NCBI GenBank assembly: GCA_046349215.1
Contig: JAXMCV010000002.1
Location: forward strand, 1,178,001 to 1,242,000
Reading direction: 5' to 3'
From: JAJXWB01 sp046349215
GTDB taxonomy: Bacteria; Pseudomonadota; Alphaproteobacteria; Rhizobiales; Beijerinckiaceae
DNA: 64,000 bases
Each line of letters begins with the position of its first letter. Positions within the stretch are counted from its first letter, which is position 1. Under the pieces are notes generated by a model. That model ran no database searches and was not told the origin of the DNA. It was given only the letters and a program-made list of their open reading frames with translations. The translations under genes were made by a program, and so were the position numbers. Below, in pieces: positions 1-7,812 of the stretch.

Positions 1-1
1 C

Positions 2-1108
2 GATCAACTTCCCGATCGCGGCGACTGGCAGGTGCAGGTCTCGGTGGCCCGGTCGACAGCCGGCGCGTTCGGACCAGGTTTCGGCGGGCCGGGTTTCCGT
101 GGGACGCCAGCCGATATGGCCGATCGAACGAGGGGCCGGATGGGTATGGGCTTCGGCGGCTCCGGCCTGGGAGTCTGGCGCGCCCTGCAGGCATCGGTCC
201 ACCTCCGCGACGGGCAGTGGCTCACATTTGCTACGGCGCTGCCGCAGACCGGCCCGATGCTCTCATTGCAGTTCGTGATCGCCTTTGCGATCATGGCGCT
301 TATAGTTTTCGCGGTCTCCGTGTGGGCGGTTCACCGTGTGACGGAGCCGATGGGCCTGCTGTCGAAAGCGGCGGACCGCCTCGGCCGCGACGTCGCTGCC
401 GAGCCGCTGGTCGAGGCCGGGACCAGCGAGATGCGCGATGCTGCGCGCGCGTTCAACCGCATGCAGGATCGACTACGCCGCCTGATCGACAGCCGGACGC
501 ACATGCTGGCGGCGCTGTCGCACGACTTGCGCACACCGTTGACGCTGTTGCGGCTGCGCACCGAGGATGCAGGAGCGCCCGGCGAGCGCGACAAAATGCT
601 GGCGACGATTGCGGAAATGGACTCGATGATCGCCGAGACGCTGGCTTTTGCCCGCGATGAGGCCAGCGCCGAACCGCGGCGGCGCGTCGACATCGCCGCA
701 TTACTCGCAAGCGCCGTAGACGATATGGCGGACGCCGGTCTGCCGGTGGACATGAGTCCGTCTGCGGCCGTGCCCTATGAATGTCAGCCGAGCGCGTTGA
801 AACGCGCAATTGCGAATCTGCTCGACAATGCGGTTAAGTATGGCGCGCGCGCGCATACTGCGGTCATCTCGACCAGCGACGCCGTCGAGATAATCATTGA
901 CGACGAAGGCCCGGGCATTTCGCCGGACGAGATTCTGAAAGTGTTCGAACCATTTTACCGGACCGAGACATCGCGCAGCCGCGAAACCGGAGGAGTGGGG
1001 CTGGGGCTGGCGATCGCACAAGCGATCGCGCAGGCGCACGGCGGCTATATCCGGCTCGCCAATCGAGCGGAAGGCGGCCTGCGTGCGCGGATCAGATTGC
1101 CGCTTTGA
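2..1108 (+). CDS. Sensor histidine kinase, 5' end outside window
   Basis: The frame is open from the first bases, so the N-terminus is missing; 368 residues are visible. After a glycine-rich, probably periplasmic stretch there is one hydrophobic segment (about nt 265-340). A HAMP-like linker follows, then the phospho-acceptor H box LSHDLRTPLT (about nt 518-547) and the ATPase motifs ANLLDNAVKYG, DDEGPGI and GVGLGLAIAQ. This is a membrane-bound EnvZ-like kinase that would phosphorylate a response regulator encoded to the left of the window. The stimulus cannot be read from what is visible. Confidence 0.9.
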   Translation, partial: DQLPDRGDWQVQVSVARSTAGAFGPGFGGPGFRGTPADMADRTRGRMGMGFGGSGLGVWRALQASVHLRDGQWLTFATALPQTGPMLSLQFVIAFAIMALIVFAVSVWAVHRVTEPMGLLSKAADRLGRDVAAEPLVEAGTSEMRDAARAFNRMQDRLRRLIDSRTHMLAALSHDLRTPLTLLRLRTEDAGAPGERDKMLATIAEMDSMIAETLAFARDEASAEPRRRVDIAALLASAVDDMADAGLPVDMSPSAAVPYECQPSALKRAIANLLDNAVKYGARAHTAVISTSDAVEIIIDDEGPGISPDEILKVFEPFYRTETSRSRETGGVGLGLAIAQAIAQAHGGYIRLANRAEGGLRARIRLPL

Positions 1109-1181
1109 TCGATCTATCAGCGTTCAGTCTCGTCGCCTCAAGGCAACTTCTCGATTCCCTCTTGCGCGGCGTCCCAACCGA

Positions 1182-1523
1182 TCATGCTCTAATCGTTGCG
1201 AGGCTGCCGTGGGCGAATTCGGCGGCAATCTGTTCGCCAGCATGGGTCAGTTCGACCATCGGGGCGTGCGCGCCATGCTGTCCTGCGTCATCCAGCGTAT
1301 GCTCGATGAATGCGCACCATCCCTTTTTCAAGCACTGGCCAAGCGGACCTGAATTTACCCGTCGCGGGCCGGACCTGAGCGACAGGAGAAGCCGTACTTC
1401 CTCTTCCCGGGGCTTTCGTGCAGGAGATTTGCGCCGGTAGTTCATGGGCGCTTTGGTGCGAGGCGTGAACCATGGTGCATAAATTATGACCTCATCCATC
1501 AGCTCCGGCGTCGCGATTGCCAT
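1182..1523 (-). CDS. Possible small winged-helix-like hypothetical protein
   Basis: An open frame of 113 codons lies between the kinase and a decayed gene. The C-terminal half (LKKGWC ... LTHAGEQIA) resembles the end of small MarR-like winged-helix proteins, where LTxAGR precedes the last helix, but the match is weak and by eye. There is no convincing ribosome site; ATGs at 1523, 1499 and 1445 are all possible. It may be a remnant rather than a working gene. Confidence 0.3.
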   Translation of the reverse strand: MAIATPELMDEVIIYAPWFTPRTKAPMNYRRKSPARKPREEEVRLLLSLRSGPRRVNSGPLGQCLKKGWCAFIEHTLDDAGQHGAHAPMVELTHAGEQIAAEFAHGSLATIRA

Positions 1524-1581
1524 CGCCGCATTTCATATACGATAATACGAATATATAGAGCGGCGACGCGAGACAAGGCTG

Positions 1582-1782
1582 ATGTCGGAATTCGAGCGCT
1601 GGCAAGCCAGGTATGCAAACGAGGAAGTCGTTTTCGGCGACCGGCCGAACGTTTTTCTCAAAAGGCAGGCTGCGCTGCTCCCCTGGGACGGCCGCGTTCT
1701 GGCAGTTGCCGATGGCGGGGGACGCCACGGAGTGTGGCTCGCCGCCGCGCGTCGCGTCCGACACGCAGAAGGTCGAGGGTAG
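1582..1782 (+). pseudogene. N-terminal fragment of a SAM-dependent methyltransferase
   Basis: The 66 residues begin FERWQARYANEEVVFGDRPN and reach the glycine-rich SAM motif (LAVADGGGRHGVWLA). They match the start of small class I methyltransferases of roughly 200 residues. The frame then ends in a stop, and no further methyltransferase motifs (acidic loop, GxLhP) follow in any frame before trxC. Sequence to about 1905 keeps a short open stretch in another frame but nothing I recognise. I read it as a truncated, dead gene. Confidence 0.55.
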
Positions 1783-1924
1783 CTAGAGTTTCGTCTTGAA
1801 TTCCGGACGACAGAAGCCTTACGGCAATGTCGGCTTTTATCTGATCGAGGCAAATATTCGAGAACTCATCCGCGCGACGCGCGACGGCGACGAGAGCTGG
1901 TGCTGAGTCGACTGAGAGGAGCGA

Positions 1925-2371
1925 GTGTTGGACACGGACGCGATCATCGCCTGCCCGCGCTGCGGCGGGCTCAACAAGGCCCCGCTCGCGCGCCTTTCCG
2001 AGGGCGAACGCCCGAATTGCGGACGTTGTCGAGAGCCGCTGTTCGACGGTCATCCAGTCGAATTGACTAGTACTGAGACGTTCGATCGTGTGATCGGGAA
2101 GACCAACATTCCGGTTCTGGTCGATTTTTGGGCCGGCTGGTGTGGACCTTGCCGGGCTATGGCACCGGAATTCGAGGCCGCAGCCCGCGAAGTTGAGCCG
2201 CTGGCGCGGCTCGCCAAACTCGATACCGAGGCCGTCCCCGATATAGCAGCCCGCTTCGGCATCAGGAGCATCCCGACGTTGATTCTATTTTCGAAGGGGC
2301 AGGAGATGAAACGCCAGAGCGGCGCGCTCAGCCGATCAGCGATCGTCGCTCTCGTTCGCTCTGCCTTCTGA
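1925..2371 (+). CDS. trxC: Thioredoxin 2 (zinc-binding thioredoxin)
   Basis: This 148-residue protein has the TrxC layout. An N-terminal zinc ribbon has four cysteines (C10, C13, C32, C35). A thioredoxin fold follows with the WCGPC active site (C73, C76) and the cis-proline segment IRSIPTL. It reduces disulfides in the cytosol, and in other bacteria TrxC is linked to oxidative stress. The GTG at 1925 is chosen because AGAGGAG lies just upstream; a TTG follows directly at 1928. It stands alone between a remnant and a small membrane protein. Confidence 0.93.
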   Translation: MLDTDAIIACPRCGGLNKAPLARLSEGERPNCGRCREPLFDGHPVELTSTETFDRVIGKTNIPVLVDFWAGWCGPCRAMAPEFEAAAREVEPLARLAKLDTEAVPDIAARFGIRSIPTLILFSKGQEMKRQSGALSRSAIVALVRSAF

Positions 2372-2539
2372 CACCATTCGGGAGAGTCGACCGAAGTGCG
2401 CCGATCGATACTCGCTCAGGGTGGGCCACAGATTGGTCGCTAAGCTTTAGCTGAGGCGCCGCCGCCTTTGCTTGCGCAGCACGTGGACCTAAGATTTGGA
2501 TTAGCATTGCCTCGACCGGAAACTGCGAGGCGAAGTGAA

Positions 2540-2752
2540 ATGTTGATCTTGGTATGGATCGTCACGATTCTAGTCGTTTGCTTTTTCCTTGCCGTCGCAG
2601 CCGGAACGCTCCCCGTCGACTACCTTGCATTCGCCTTCGTGTTACTTGCCATTTTGGCGGCTACTATCGGCAAGAGTATTGCGCGTTATAATCAGCGTCG
2701 GTGCGTTGGCCACAGATTTCGTAAGCACGGCAAAATCCACCGTACAGAATGA
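2540..2752 (+). CDS. Small membrane protein of unknown function
   Basis: Seventy residues with two hydrophobic segments (about residues 2-22 and 27-45) and a basic tail (RYNQRRCVGHRFRKHGK). A purine-rich GAGGCGAAGTGA precedes the ATG. The two-helix hairpin with positive C-terminus suggests a small inner-membrane protein. I recognise no family; it could be a chance open frame. Confidence 0.4.
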   Translation: MLILVWIVTILVVCFFLAVAAGTLPVDYLAFAFVLLAILAATIGKSIARYNQRRCVGHRFRKHGKIHRTE

Positions 2753-3243
2753 GAGACAGTCGCGCCGGCTGGCTATCAACCTAGCCTCACCCCCTCAGTC
2801 GTCGCGACATGTTAGCGTCGAGCCAATCGCCTTGCCGTTTCGACCTGCGCTATGGCAGCCCATGTGGGTCGGCAACAGAATTCGCACGCAGGGTCGAAGG
2901 TCCGCCTTCGGTCGTTCCTCCCGGTTGGCTTCCGACCCCGAACCTGTCGTTCGGGCGATGCGTTCGCGAAAGCGGACCTTTCCAACCGCCGAAAAGGGCG
3001 GTTTGCCGACCTTCCCTGGACTCGATTGGCTCGGCCGTTCCTGACCCATCGCGGAAATTCAGAGGGTCAGCTATCGGGACGTTTGGCGGAGGTCAGGCAA
3101 GGGCAGTGAGACCCGCCAACCGCGAATTTGGTTCTGGGTCCGGACGGGCGGGTGGAGGATATTTCCAGCCATCAGCATGGACGGGATCGGACGATTAAAG
3201 CGCGCGGGCGGCTCGACTCTCGAAAGCCGACGCAGTTGTGCGC
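2753..3243. other. Non-coding stretch between small membrane gene and fabI promoter
   Basis: About 490 bases with short overlapping open frames on both strands and no recognisable protein. The middle (about 2890-3020) has short inverted repeats of the CCGCC/GGCGG and CGGACC/GGTCCG kind. This resembles decayed low-complexity spacer common in accessory DNA of this group. I see no RNA gene or full-length conserved protein. Confidence 0.4.
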
Positions 3244-3284
3244 TTGACCCCTGTCATGGCCGCAGCGGCGTGTGACTGCATAAT
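3244..3284 (+). promoter_or_regulatory. Fnr/FixK-type class II promoter of fabI
   Basis: TTGACCCCTGTCAT at 3244-3257 matches the Fnr/FixK half-site pattern TTGA-N6-TCAA at 7 of 8 positions. CATAAT at 3279-3284 is a good -10 element. The centre-to-centre distance is 31 bp, what a class II activator at about -41.5 requires. The predicted start near 3292 leaves a leader of about 30 nt before the ATG. This implies induction of fabI at low oxygen. Confidence 0.6.
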
Positions 3285-3322
3285 GCGACCCCAACGCGAG
3301 AACCTCGCTGGAGGCGCAGGTC

Positions 3323-4111
3323 ATGACGAACACTCTTCTGGAAAACGCCCAGCTGTTGAGAGGCAAAAAGGGTCTCGTCATCGGCGTTGCTAACGAGCAC
3401 TCCATCGCCTGGGGTTGCGCAAAGGCTTTTCGCGCCCTAGGCGCTGACCTCGCAATCACATACCTCAACGAAAAGTCGCGAAAATTCGTAGAGCCGCTGG
3501 CGCGGGAGATCGAAGCCGCGCTTCTTCTTCCGCTCGATGTCCTGCAGGACGGCCAGCTTGAGGCCGTGTTTGCCAAGATCGAGGACACGTGGGGTCGGCT
3601 CGATTTTGTCCTTCACTCGATCGCCTTCGCGCCCAAGGAAACGCTCCACGGCCGCGTGGTCGACGTGGAGAAGGCGGGCTTCCTAACGACCATGGACGTA
3701 TCCTGCTGGTCGTTCCTCAGGACCGCGCATCTGGCGGAACCGTTGATGAAGAACGGCGGAACGCTCTTCACTATGAGCTATTACGGCAGTCAGATGGTGG
3801 TAGAGAACTACAACGTCATGGGCGTGGCGAAGGCAGCGCTGGAGGCGGCCGTGCGTTATGTTGCCGCCGAGCTCGGGCCAAAAGGCATCAGGGTCCACGC
3901 CATATCGCCTGGCCCGCTAGCGACACGGGCGGCCTCAGGCATACCCGAGTTCGACGAGCTTCTCGAAAAGGCACGGACAAAAGCTCCTGCGCGAAGCCTG
4001 GTCAGCATCGACGATGTTGGAATGGCGACGGCCTTCCTCGCGCTTGACGCGGCGCGACTGATTACGGGCGGCGTGATCTACGTGGACGGCGGTTACCACA
4101 TTATCGACTGA
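3323..4111 (+). CDS. fabI: Enoyl-[acyl-carrier-protein] reductase (NADH), FabI type
   Basis: FabI reduces the trans-2 double bond of enoyl-ACP in the last step of the fatty-acid elongation cycle. The 262-residue length fits. The N-terminal nucleotide segment reads LVIGVANEHSIAWG, and the Y-x6-K catalytic pair is Tyr163 and Lys170 (YNVMGVAK). The C-terminal GGVIYVDGGYHI closes the fold. GGAGG lies just upstream of the ATG. It stands alone, away from other fatty-acid genes, and converges on the acetate/polyphosphate operon. With its Fnr-type promoter this suggests a second, condition-specific FabI rather than the housekeeping copy. Confidence 0.93.
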   Translation: MTNTLLENAQLLRGKKGLVIGVANEHSIAWGCAKAFRALGADLAITYLNEKSRKFVEPLAREIEAALLLPLDVLQDGQLEAVFAKIEDTWGRLDFVLHSIAFAPKETLHGRVVDVEKAGFLTTMDVSCWSFLRTAHLAEPLMKNGGTLFTMSYYGSQMVVENYNVMGVAKAALEAAVRYVAAELGPKGIRVHAISPGPLATRAASGIPEFDELLEKARTKAPARSLVSIDDVGMATAFLALDAARLITGGVIYVDGGYHIID

Positions 4112-4132
4112 CCGAAGCCCGAGGTCTTTTTT

Positions 4133-4163
4133 GGACCATCGCCCGGTGGGCGATGGTCCTTTC
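4133..4163 (+). terminator. Rho-independent terminator of fabI
   Basis: A perfect 12-bp stem (4133-4144 with 4148-4159, loop GGT) is followed by TTTCT. It lies 21 bp past the fabI stop and 9 bp before the end of the convergent gene. On the minus strand the run after the stem is A-rich, so it should act mainly on the plus strand. Confidence 0.8.
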
Positions 4164-4171
4164 TGCAATCT

Positions 4172-4648
4172 TCACTTCCAGACGAGATACATGCCAACGT
4201 CGCCGGGAAGGCCGTTGGGCCAGTCGACAATGAGCACCTTCAGTTTGTACCCGAGCGGCTGCAACTTCTCCTTCCAGAATTCGTAGGCCTTGCGCGGCCG
4301 GCCTTGCAACGTGTCTGGCCATCCTTCTTCCGCCTGATTGATGGCGCGGCCATGGTCTGTGCAAAGTTCGCTCGGGAAGCGTCCGATCAAAATCTCTTCA
4401 GCTCCTGTCGTCGCCACCGTCTTCAAACGGGTAAGAAATGCGCGCAGTGCATCTTCGGGGATTGGCTCGTCGGACTGGAGCCGCTTGAGCAATTCCTGCT
4501 GGGCTTGATGCGCCTTGTTGTAAGCGGCCAGGGATTCTTTCGCCTTGGCCATCTCAACCTCATCAACATAAGCCTTGAGTTCGGCCACCGACATCAGCAG
4601 GTCGTCCTCGGGATGGGGATTGGCTGCAATTTTCTTTTCCTGCGACAT
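4172..4648 (-). CDS. Hypothetical protein, last gene of ackA/ppk2 operon
   Basis: The 158 residues start MSQEKKIAANPHPEDDLLMS. An acidic/helical first half (residues 20-65, rich in A, E, K, Q) precedes a C-terminal half with aromatic residues (GWPDTLQGRPRKAYEFWKEKL). There is no signal peptide or membrane segment. It starts 72 bp after ppk2 in the same direction and probably shares its transcript. I know no function; position suggests a role beside polyphosphate kinase in the low-oxygen module. Confidence 0.75.
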   Translation of the reverse strand: MSQEKKIAANPHPEDDLLMSVAELKAYVDEVEMAKAKESLAAYNKAHQAQQELLKRLQSDEPIPEDALRAFLTRLKTVATTGAEEILIGRFPSELCTDHGRAINQAEEGWPDTLQGRPRKAYEFWKEKLQPLGYKLKVLIVDWPNGLPGDVGMYLVWK

Positions 4649-4720
4649 GATGCTCTTCTCCGCTACAGCTGATTATCTTTTGTCTCTGCCCCGAGCTGTG
4701 ATCGCGCTCGGGCGCTTCCA

Positions 4721-5566
4721 TCAGTATTTCAAGGGGACCATCTTGAATGGATAATTCGGTTCGACGTAGTCCGGGTCTTTGTCGCGCTTCGGGAGCTTCG
4801 GCTTGTCGCGCGGGATACCCTCGTAAGGGATGCTGTCGAGGATGTGCCGGATGATATTCAGGCGCGCGCGCTTCTTGTCGTCGGAATTGATGACGAACCA
4901 CGGCGCCCAGGGCGTATCGGTCGCCTTGAACATCGCATCGCGCGCCCGTGAATAGTCATACCACCGCTCGTAAGATTTGAGGTCCATGTCGGACAGCTTC
5001 CAGATCTTGCGGCCATCCTCCATCCGCGACTCCAGTCGCCGCGTTTGCTCGTCCTGGCTGACTTCGAGCCAATATTTTAGAAGGATTATACCGGAATCGA
5101 TCATTGCGCGTTCGACGCCTGGCGTCGTCGAGAGAAAGGCCTCGACCTGCCTTTCCGTGCAGAAGCCCATGACGCGCTCGACGCCGGCGCGGTTGTACCA
5201 GCTACGATCGAAGATCACGACTTCGGACGCAGCAGGCAGGTGCGGAAGGTAGCGCTGCACGTACATTTGCGATTTTTCGCGCTCGGTCGGCGCAGGCAGA
5301 GCGACGACGCGGAATATACGCGGACTCACTCGTTCGGTCAGCGCGCGTATCGTCCCACCCTTGCCGGCGCCGTCGCGGCCCTCGAAGACGATGCAGATCT
5401 TCTTCTTTTCGTGACGCACCCATTCCTGCAATTTGACCGTCTCTTCGTGCAGACGGCGCAGTTCCTTATTGTAGTCGACCGTTTCGGGCGGTGGTGAGGT
5501 TTGAGAGTCGGGCGGCAGCGATCGCAGTGCGGCTGTTTTTTCCTTTTTGTGCTTCTTCTTCCCCAT
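4721..5566 (-). CDS. ppk2: Polyphosphate kinase 2 family protein
   Basis: PPK2 enzymes move phosphate between polyphosphate and nucleotides. The 281 residues show a lysine-rich N-terminus (MGKKKHKKEK), a Walker A loop at about 62-71 (FEGRDGAGKGG) and the Walker B/lid region from Asp120 (FDRSWYNRAGVERVMGF). The single-domain length fits the short PPK2 classes. The start at 5566 is preferred over an in-frame ATG at 5581 because GGAGG sits six bases upstream. It follows ackA by 54 bp, so ATP from acetyl phosphate and polyphosphate could be handled together under energy stress. Confidence 0.92.
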   Translation of the reverse strand: MGKKKHKKEKTAALRSLPPDSQTSPPPETVDYNKELRRLHEETVKLQEWVRHEKKKICIVFEGRDGAGKGGTIRALTERVSPRIFRVVALPAPTEREKSQMYVQRYLPHLPAASEVVIFDRSWYNRAGVERVMGFCTERQVEAFLSTTPGVERAMIDSGIILLKYWLEVSQDEQTRRLESRMEDGRKIWKLSDMDLKSYERWYDYSRARDAMFKATDTPWAPWFVINSDDKKRARLNIIRHILDSIPYEGIPRDKPKLPKRDKDPDYVEPNYPFKMVPLKY

Positions 5567-5620
5567 CGAAACCTCCAACATCCGATCGTCAGCCCCGGGC
5601 TACCGCGTGAAGAATGCTTG

Positions 5621-6829
5621 CTAAAAAGCCTCTTGTAGGGCTGCTGCGTGGGACAGAGGTCCGGAATTCATTAGTTCACGGACCGCCATGGCTATCCGCA
5701 ATTCCTCGTTCGTGGGAATGATGAACGTCCGCACGCGCGCTGCCTCTCCCGTTATCTCATTAGCGGCCGCGTGGTTCTTCGCCTCGTCGATCCGTACCCC
5801 GATCCATGCGCAGGCTCTGGCCACCTCAAGGCGAGTCGCGGCGTCGTTCTCTCCGATACCGGCGGTGAAAACCAGCGCGTCGAGACCGCCCAGGGCGGCT
5901 GCAAGCGAGCCAATCTCTCGCTGAATGCGATATACGAAGAGGTCGATCGCCTCTCTTGCGCGCGGATCATCGGCCTCCCGTAACCTGCGCATGTCCGAAG
6001 AGACGCCCGAGACGCCGAGCAGCCCGCACTGCTTGTAGAGCAGATCCTCGACGCCCTTGAGACCAAGCCCGTAGTGGCTCATCAGGTGAATGATCACACC
6101 TGGATCCAAAGCCCCGCTGCGTGTCCCCATCATGAGCCCGTCGACCGCGGTAAAGCCCATGGTGCTCGCCACGCTGCGACCGTCTTGGATGGCGCAGAGG
6201 CTGGCGCCATTGCCGAGATGGGCGATGATGACACGCTTACTAGCAACATCTGGCGCGATGTCCGCAAGCCTTGCTGCGACGTATTCGTAGGAGATGCCGT
6301 GGAATCCGTATCTACGTACCCCGTCGTCCGTGTATTTGCGTGGGATAGCGAAGGTTTGCGCAACGGGAGGCTGTGTTCGATGGAAGGCCGTGTCAAAGCA
6401 GACTACTTGCGGCAGGCCGGGGCGCGCAGCGCGCAGCGCACGGATGGGCGCGAGATTATGCGGTTGGTGCAGCGGCGCGAGCGAGACGAAGGTTTCCAGT
6501 TCTTCCAGCAGCTCTGCCGTGACGAACCGGGGGCTGGAATGGCGGGGACCGCCATGGACGACGCGATGACCGACCGCGACAATTGCCCGGCCCGCCAGAC
6601 AATCCGCGACACGCTTTGCCAGCAGCTCGGTCGCATCCTCGTGCTCAAGGGCGGCATCGAGCGGCTCGTCTGATAATGTCGCGCCCGAGCCGTCGAGCAG
6701 GCGCATACGGGTGTTGACGCCGATGCCGTCGATGTGTCCTCGCAAAATGAGTCGCGGCGACGTCACGTCCTCAAACGCCGCCAGCTTGATGCTCGACGAG
6801 CCCGCATTGATGACAGCGACGACTGACAT
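5621..6829 (-). CDS. ackA: Acetate kinase
   Basis: Acetate kinase makes ATP and acetate from acetyl phosphate and ADP, reversibly. The 402 residues carry the family landmarks: VINAGSSSIK at the N-terminus, GHRVVHGG, HLGNGASLCAI, GTRSGALDPG and the C-terminal TAGIGEN. The start at ATG 6829 has GGGAGT upstream; a longer in-frame extension lacks a ribosome site. It lies 26 bp after pta, in the usual order for substrate-level phosphorylation. Confidence 0.96.
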   Translation of the reverse strand: MSVVAVINAGSSSIKLAAFEDVTSPRLILRGHIDGIGVNTRMRLLDGSGATLSDEPLDAALEHEDATELLAKRVADCLAGRAIVAVGHRVVHGGPRHSSPRFVTAELLEELETFVSLAPLHQPHNLAPIRALRAARPGLPQVVCFDTAFHRTQPPVAQTFAIPRKYTDDGVRRYGFHGISYEYVAARLADIAPDVASKRVIIAHLGNGASLCAIQDGRSVASTMGFTAVDGLMMGTRSGALDPGVIIHLMSHYGLGLKGVEDLLYKQCGLLGVSGVSSDMRRLREADDPRAREAIDLFVYRIQREIGSLAAALGGLDALVFTAGIGENDAATRLEVARACAWIGVRIDEAKNHAAANEITGEAARVRTFIIPTNEELRIAMAVRELMNSGPLSHAAALQEAF

Positions 6830-6855
6830 GGATACTCCCGCCTTAGACAGGCTGC

Positions 6856-7812
6856 TCAGCGGATCGCCAGTGCGGCCTGGTTGCGCCGGGCCGCTGCGAA
6901 GAGGTTGGCGACAGCGCACGAAGCGAGCCGAGCCTCAAGTGAATCCGCACGGCTCGTGAGAATGATCGGGACCTTCGCGCCGAGCACGATGCCCGCGCAA
7001 TCGGCTCCGGCGAGAAACGACAAACTCTTGGCCAGCATGTTGCCGGCTTCGAGGTCCGGAACGACCAGCACGTTGGCACGGCCAGCGACCGGCGAAACGA
7101 TATTCTTGACGGCGGCCGCCTCCGGGCTGATCGCATTGTCGAGGGCAAGCGGCCCGTCGAGCACACCGCCGGTGATCTGGCCGCGATCGGCCATCTTGCA
7201 AAGTGCGGCCGCGTCGAGGGTCGAGGGAACGTCCGGATTGACCGTCTCCATGGCCGACAGGATCGCGACCCGAACCTCGGTCGCGCCGAGGGCGCGGGCA
7301 AGGTCGATGGCGTTCTGCGTGATGTCGACCTTGTCCTTCAGCGTCGGCGCGATATTGACGGCCGCATCTGTGATGAGCAGCGGCTCCGCGTGCGATGGCA
7401 CGTCCATGATGAAGCAATGGCTGATGCGACGCGCCGTGCGTATACCGGTGTCGCGCGCCACGACGGCGCCCATCACCTCGTCGGTGTGCAGGCTGCCTTT
7501 CATGACCGCCTCGGCCTCGCCCCTGCGCACGAGTTCGACGGCCATGGCCGCCGCCGCATGACTGTGTGGCGCGTCGATGATCTCGATGCCAGCGAGGTCC
7601 AAGCCGAATTTCGCAGCGAGGTCGCGGATGCGCGCCTGCGGGCCGATCAGAACCGGCTTGATGAGGCCGAGTTTCGCCGCCTCCATCGCGCCTTCCAGCG
7701 AGACCTCGTCGCACGGGTGGGCGACGGCGACACGGATCGCGCCGGCGCCCGCCGCCCGTTCCATCAATTTCAAGTATTTTTCGCGCCGTTCGTTTCGCTC
7801 GACCGGTTTCAT
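6856..7812 (-). CDS. pta: Phosphate acetyltransferase (short PTA_PTB type)
   Basis: Converts acetyl-CoA and phosphate to acetyl phosphate. At 318 residues it is the short catalytic-domain form (PF01515), without the N-terminal DRTGG/P-loop part of long Pta. Family stretches include VAVAHPCDEVSLEGAM, VMKGSLHTDEVMGAVV and ISHCFIMDVPSH. Its ATG overlaps the stop of the upstream gene (ATGA at 7809-7812), implying translational coupling. A phosphate butyryltransferase activity is possible, but ackA next door favours acetate. Confidence 0.92.
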   Translation of the reverse strand: MKPVERNERREKYLKLMERAAGAGAIRVAVAHPCDEVSLEGAMEAAKLGLIKPVLIGPQARIRDLAAKFGLDLAGIEIIDAPHSHAAAAMAVELVRRGEAEAVMKGSLHTDEVMGAVVARDTGIRTARRISHCFIMDVPSHAEPLLITDAAVNIAPTLKDKVDITQNAIDLARALGATEVRVAILSAMETVNPDVPSTLDAAALCKMADRGQITGGVLDGPLALDNAISPEAAAVKNIVSPVAGRANVLVVPDLEAGNMLAKSLSFLAGADCAGIVLGAKVPIILTSRADSLEARLASCAVANLFAAARRNQAALAIR

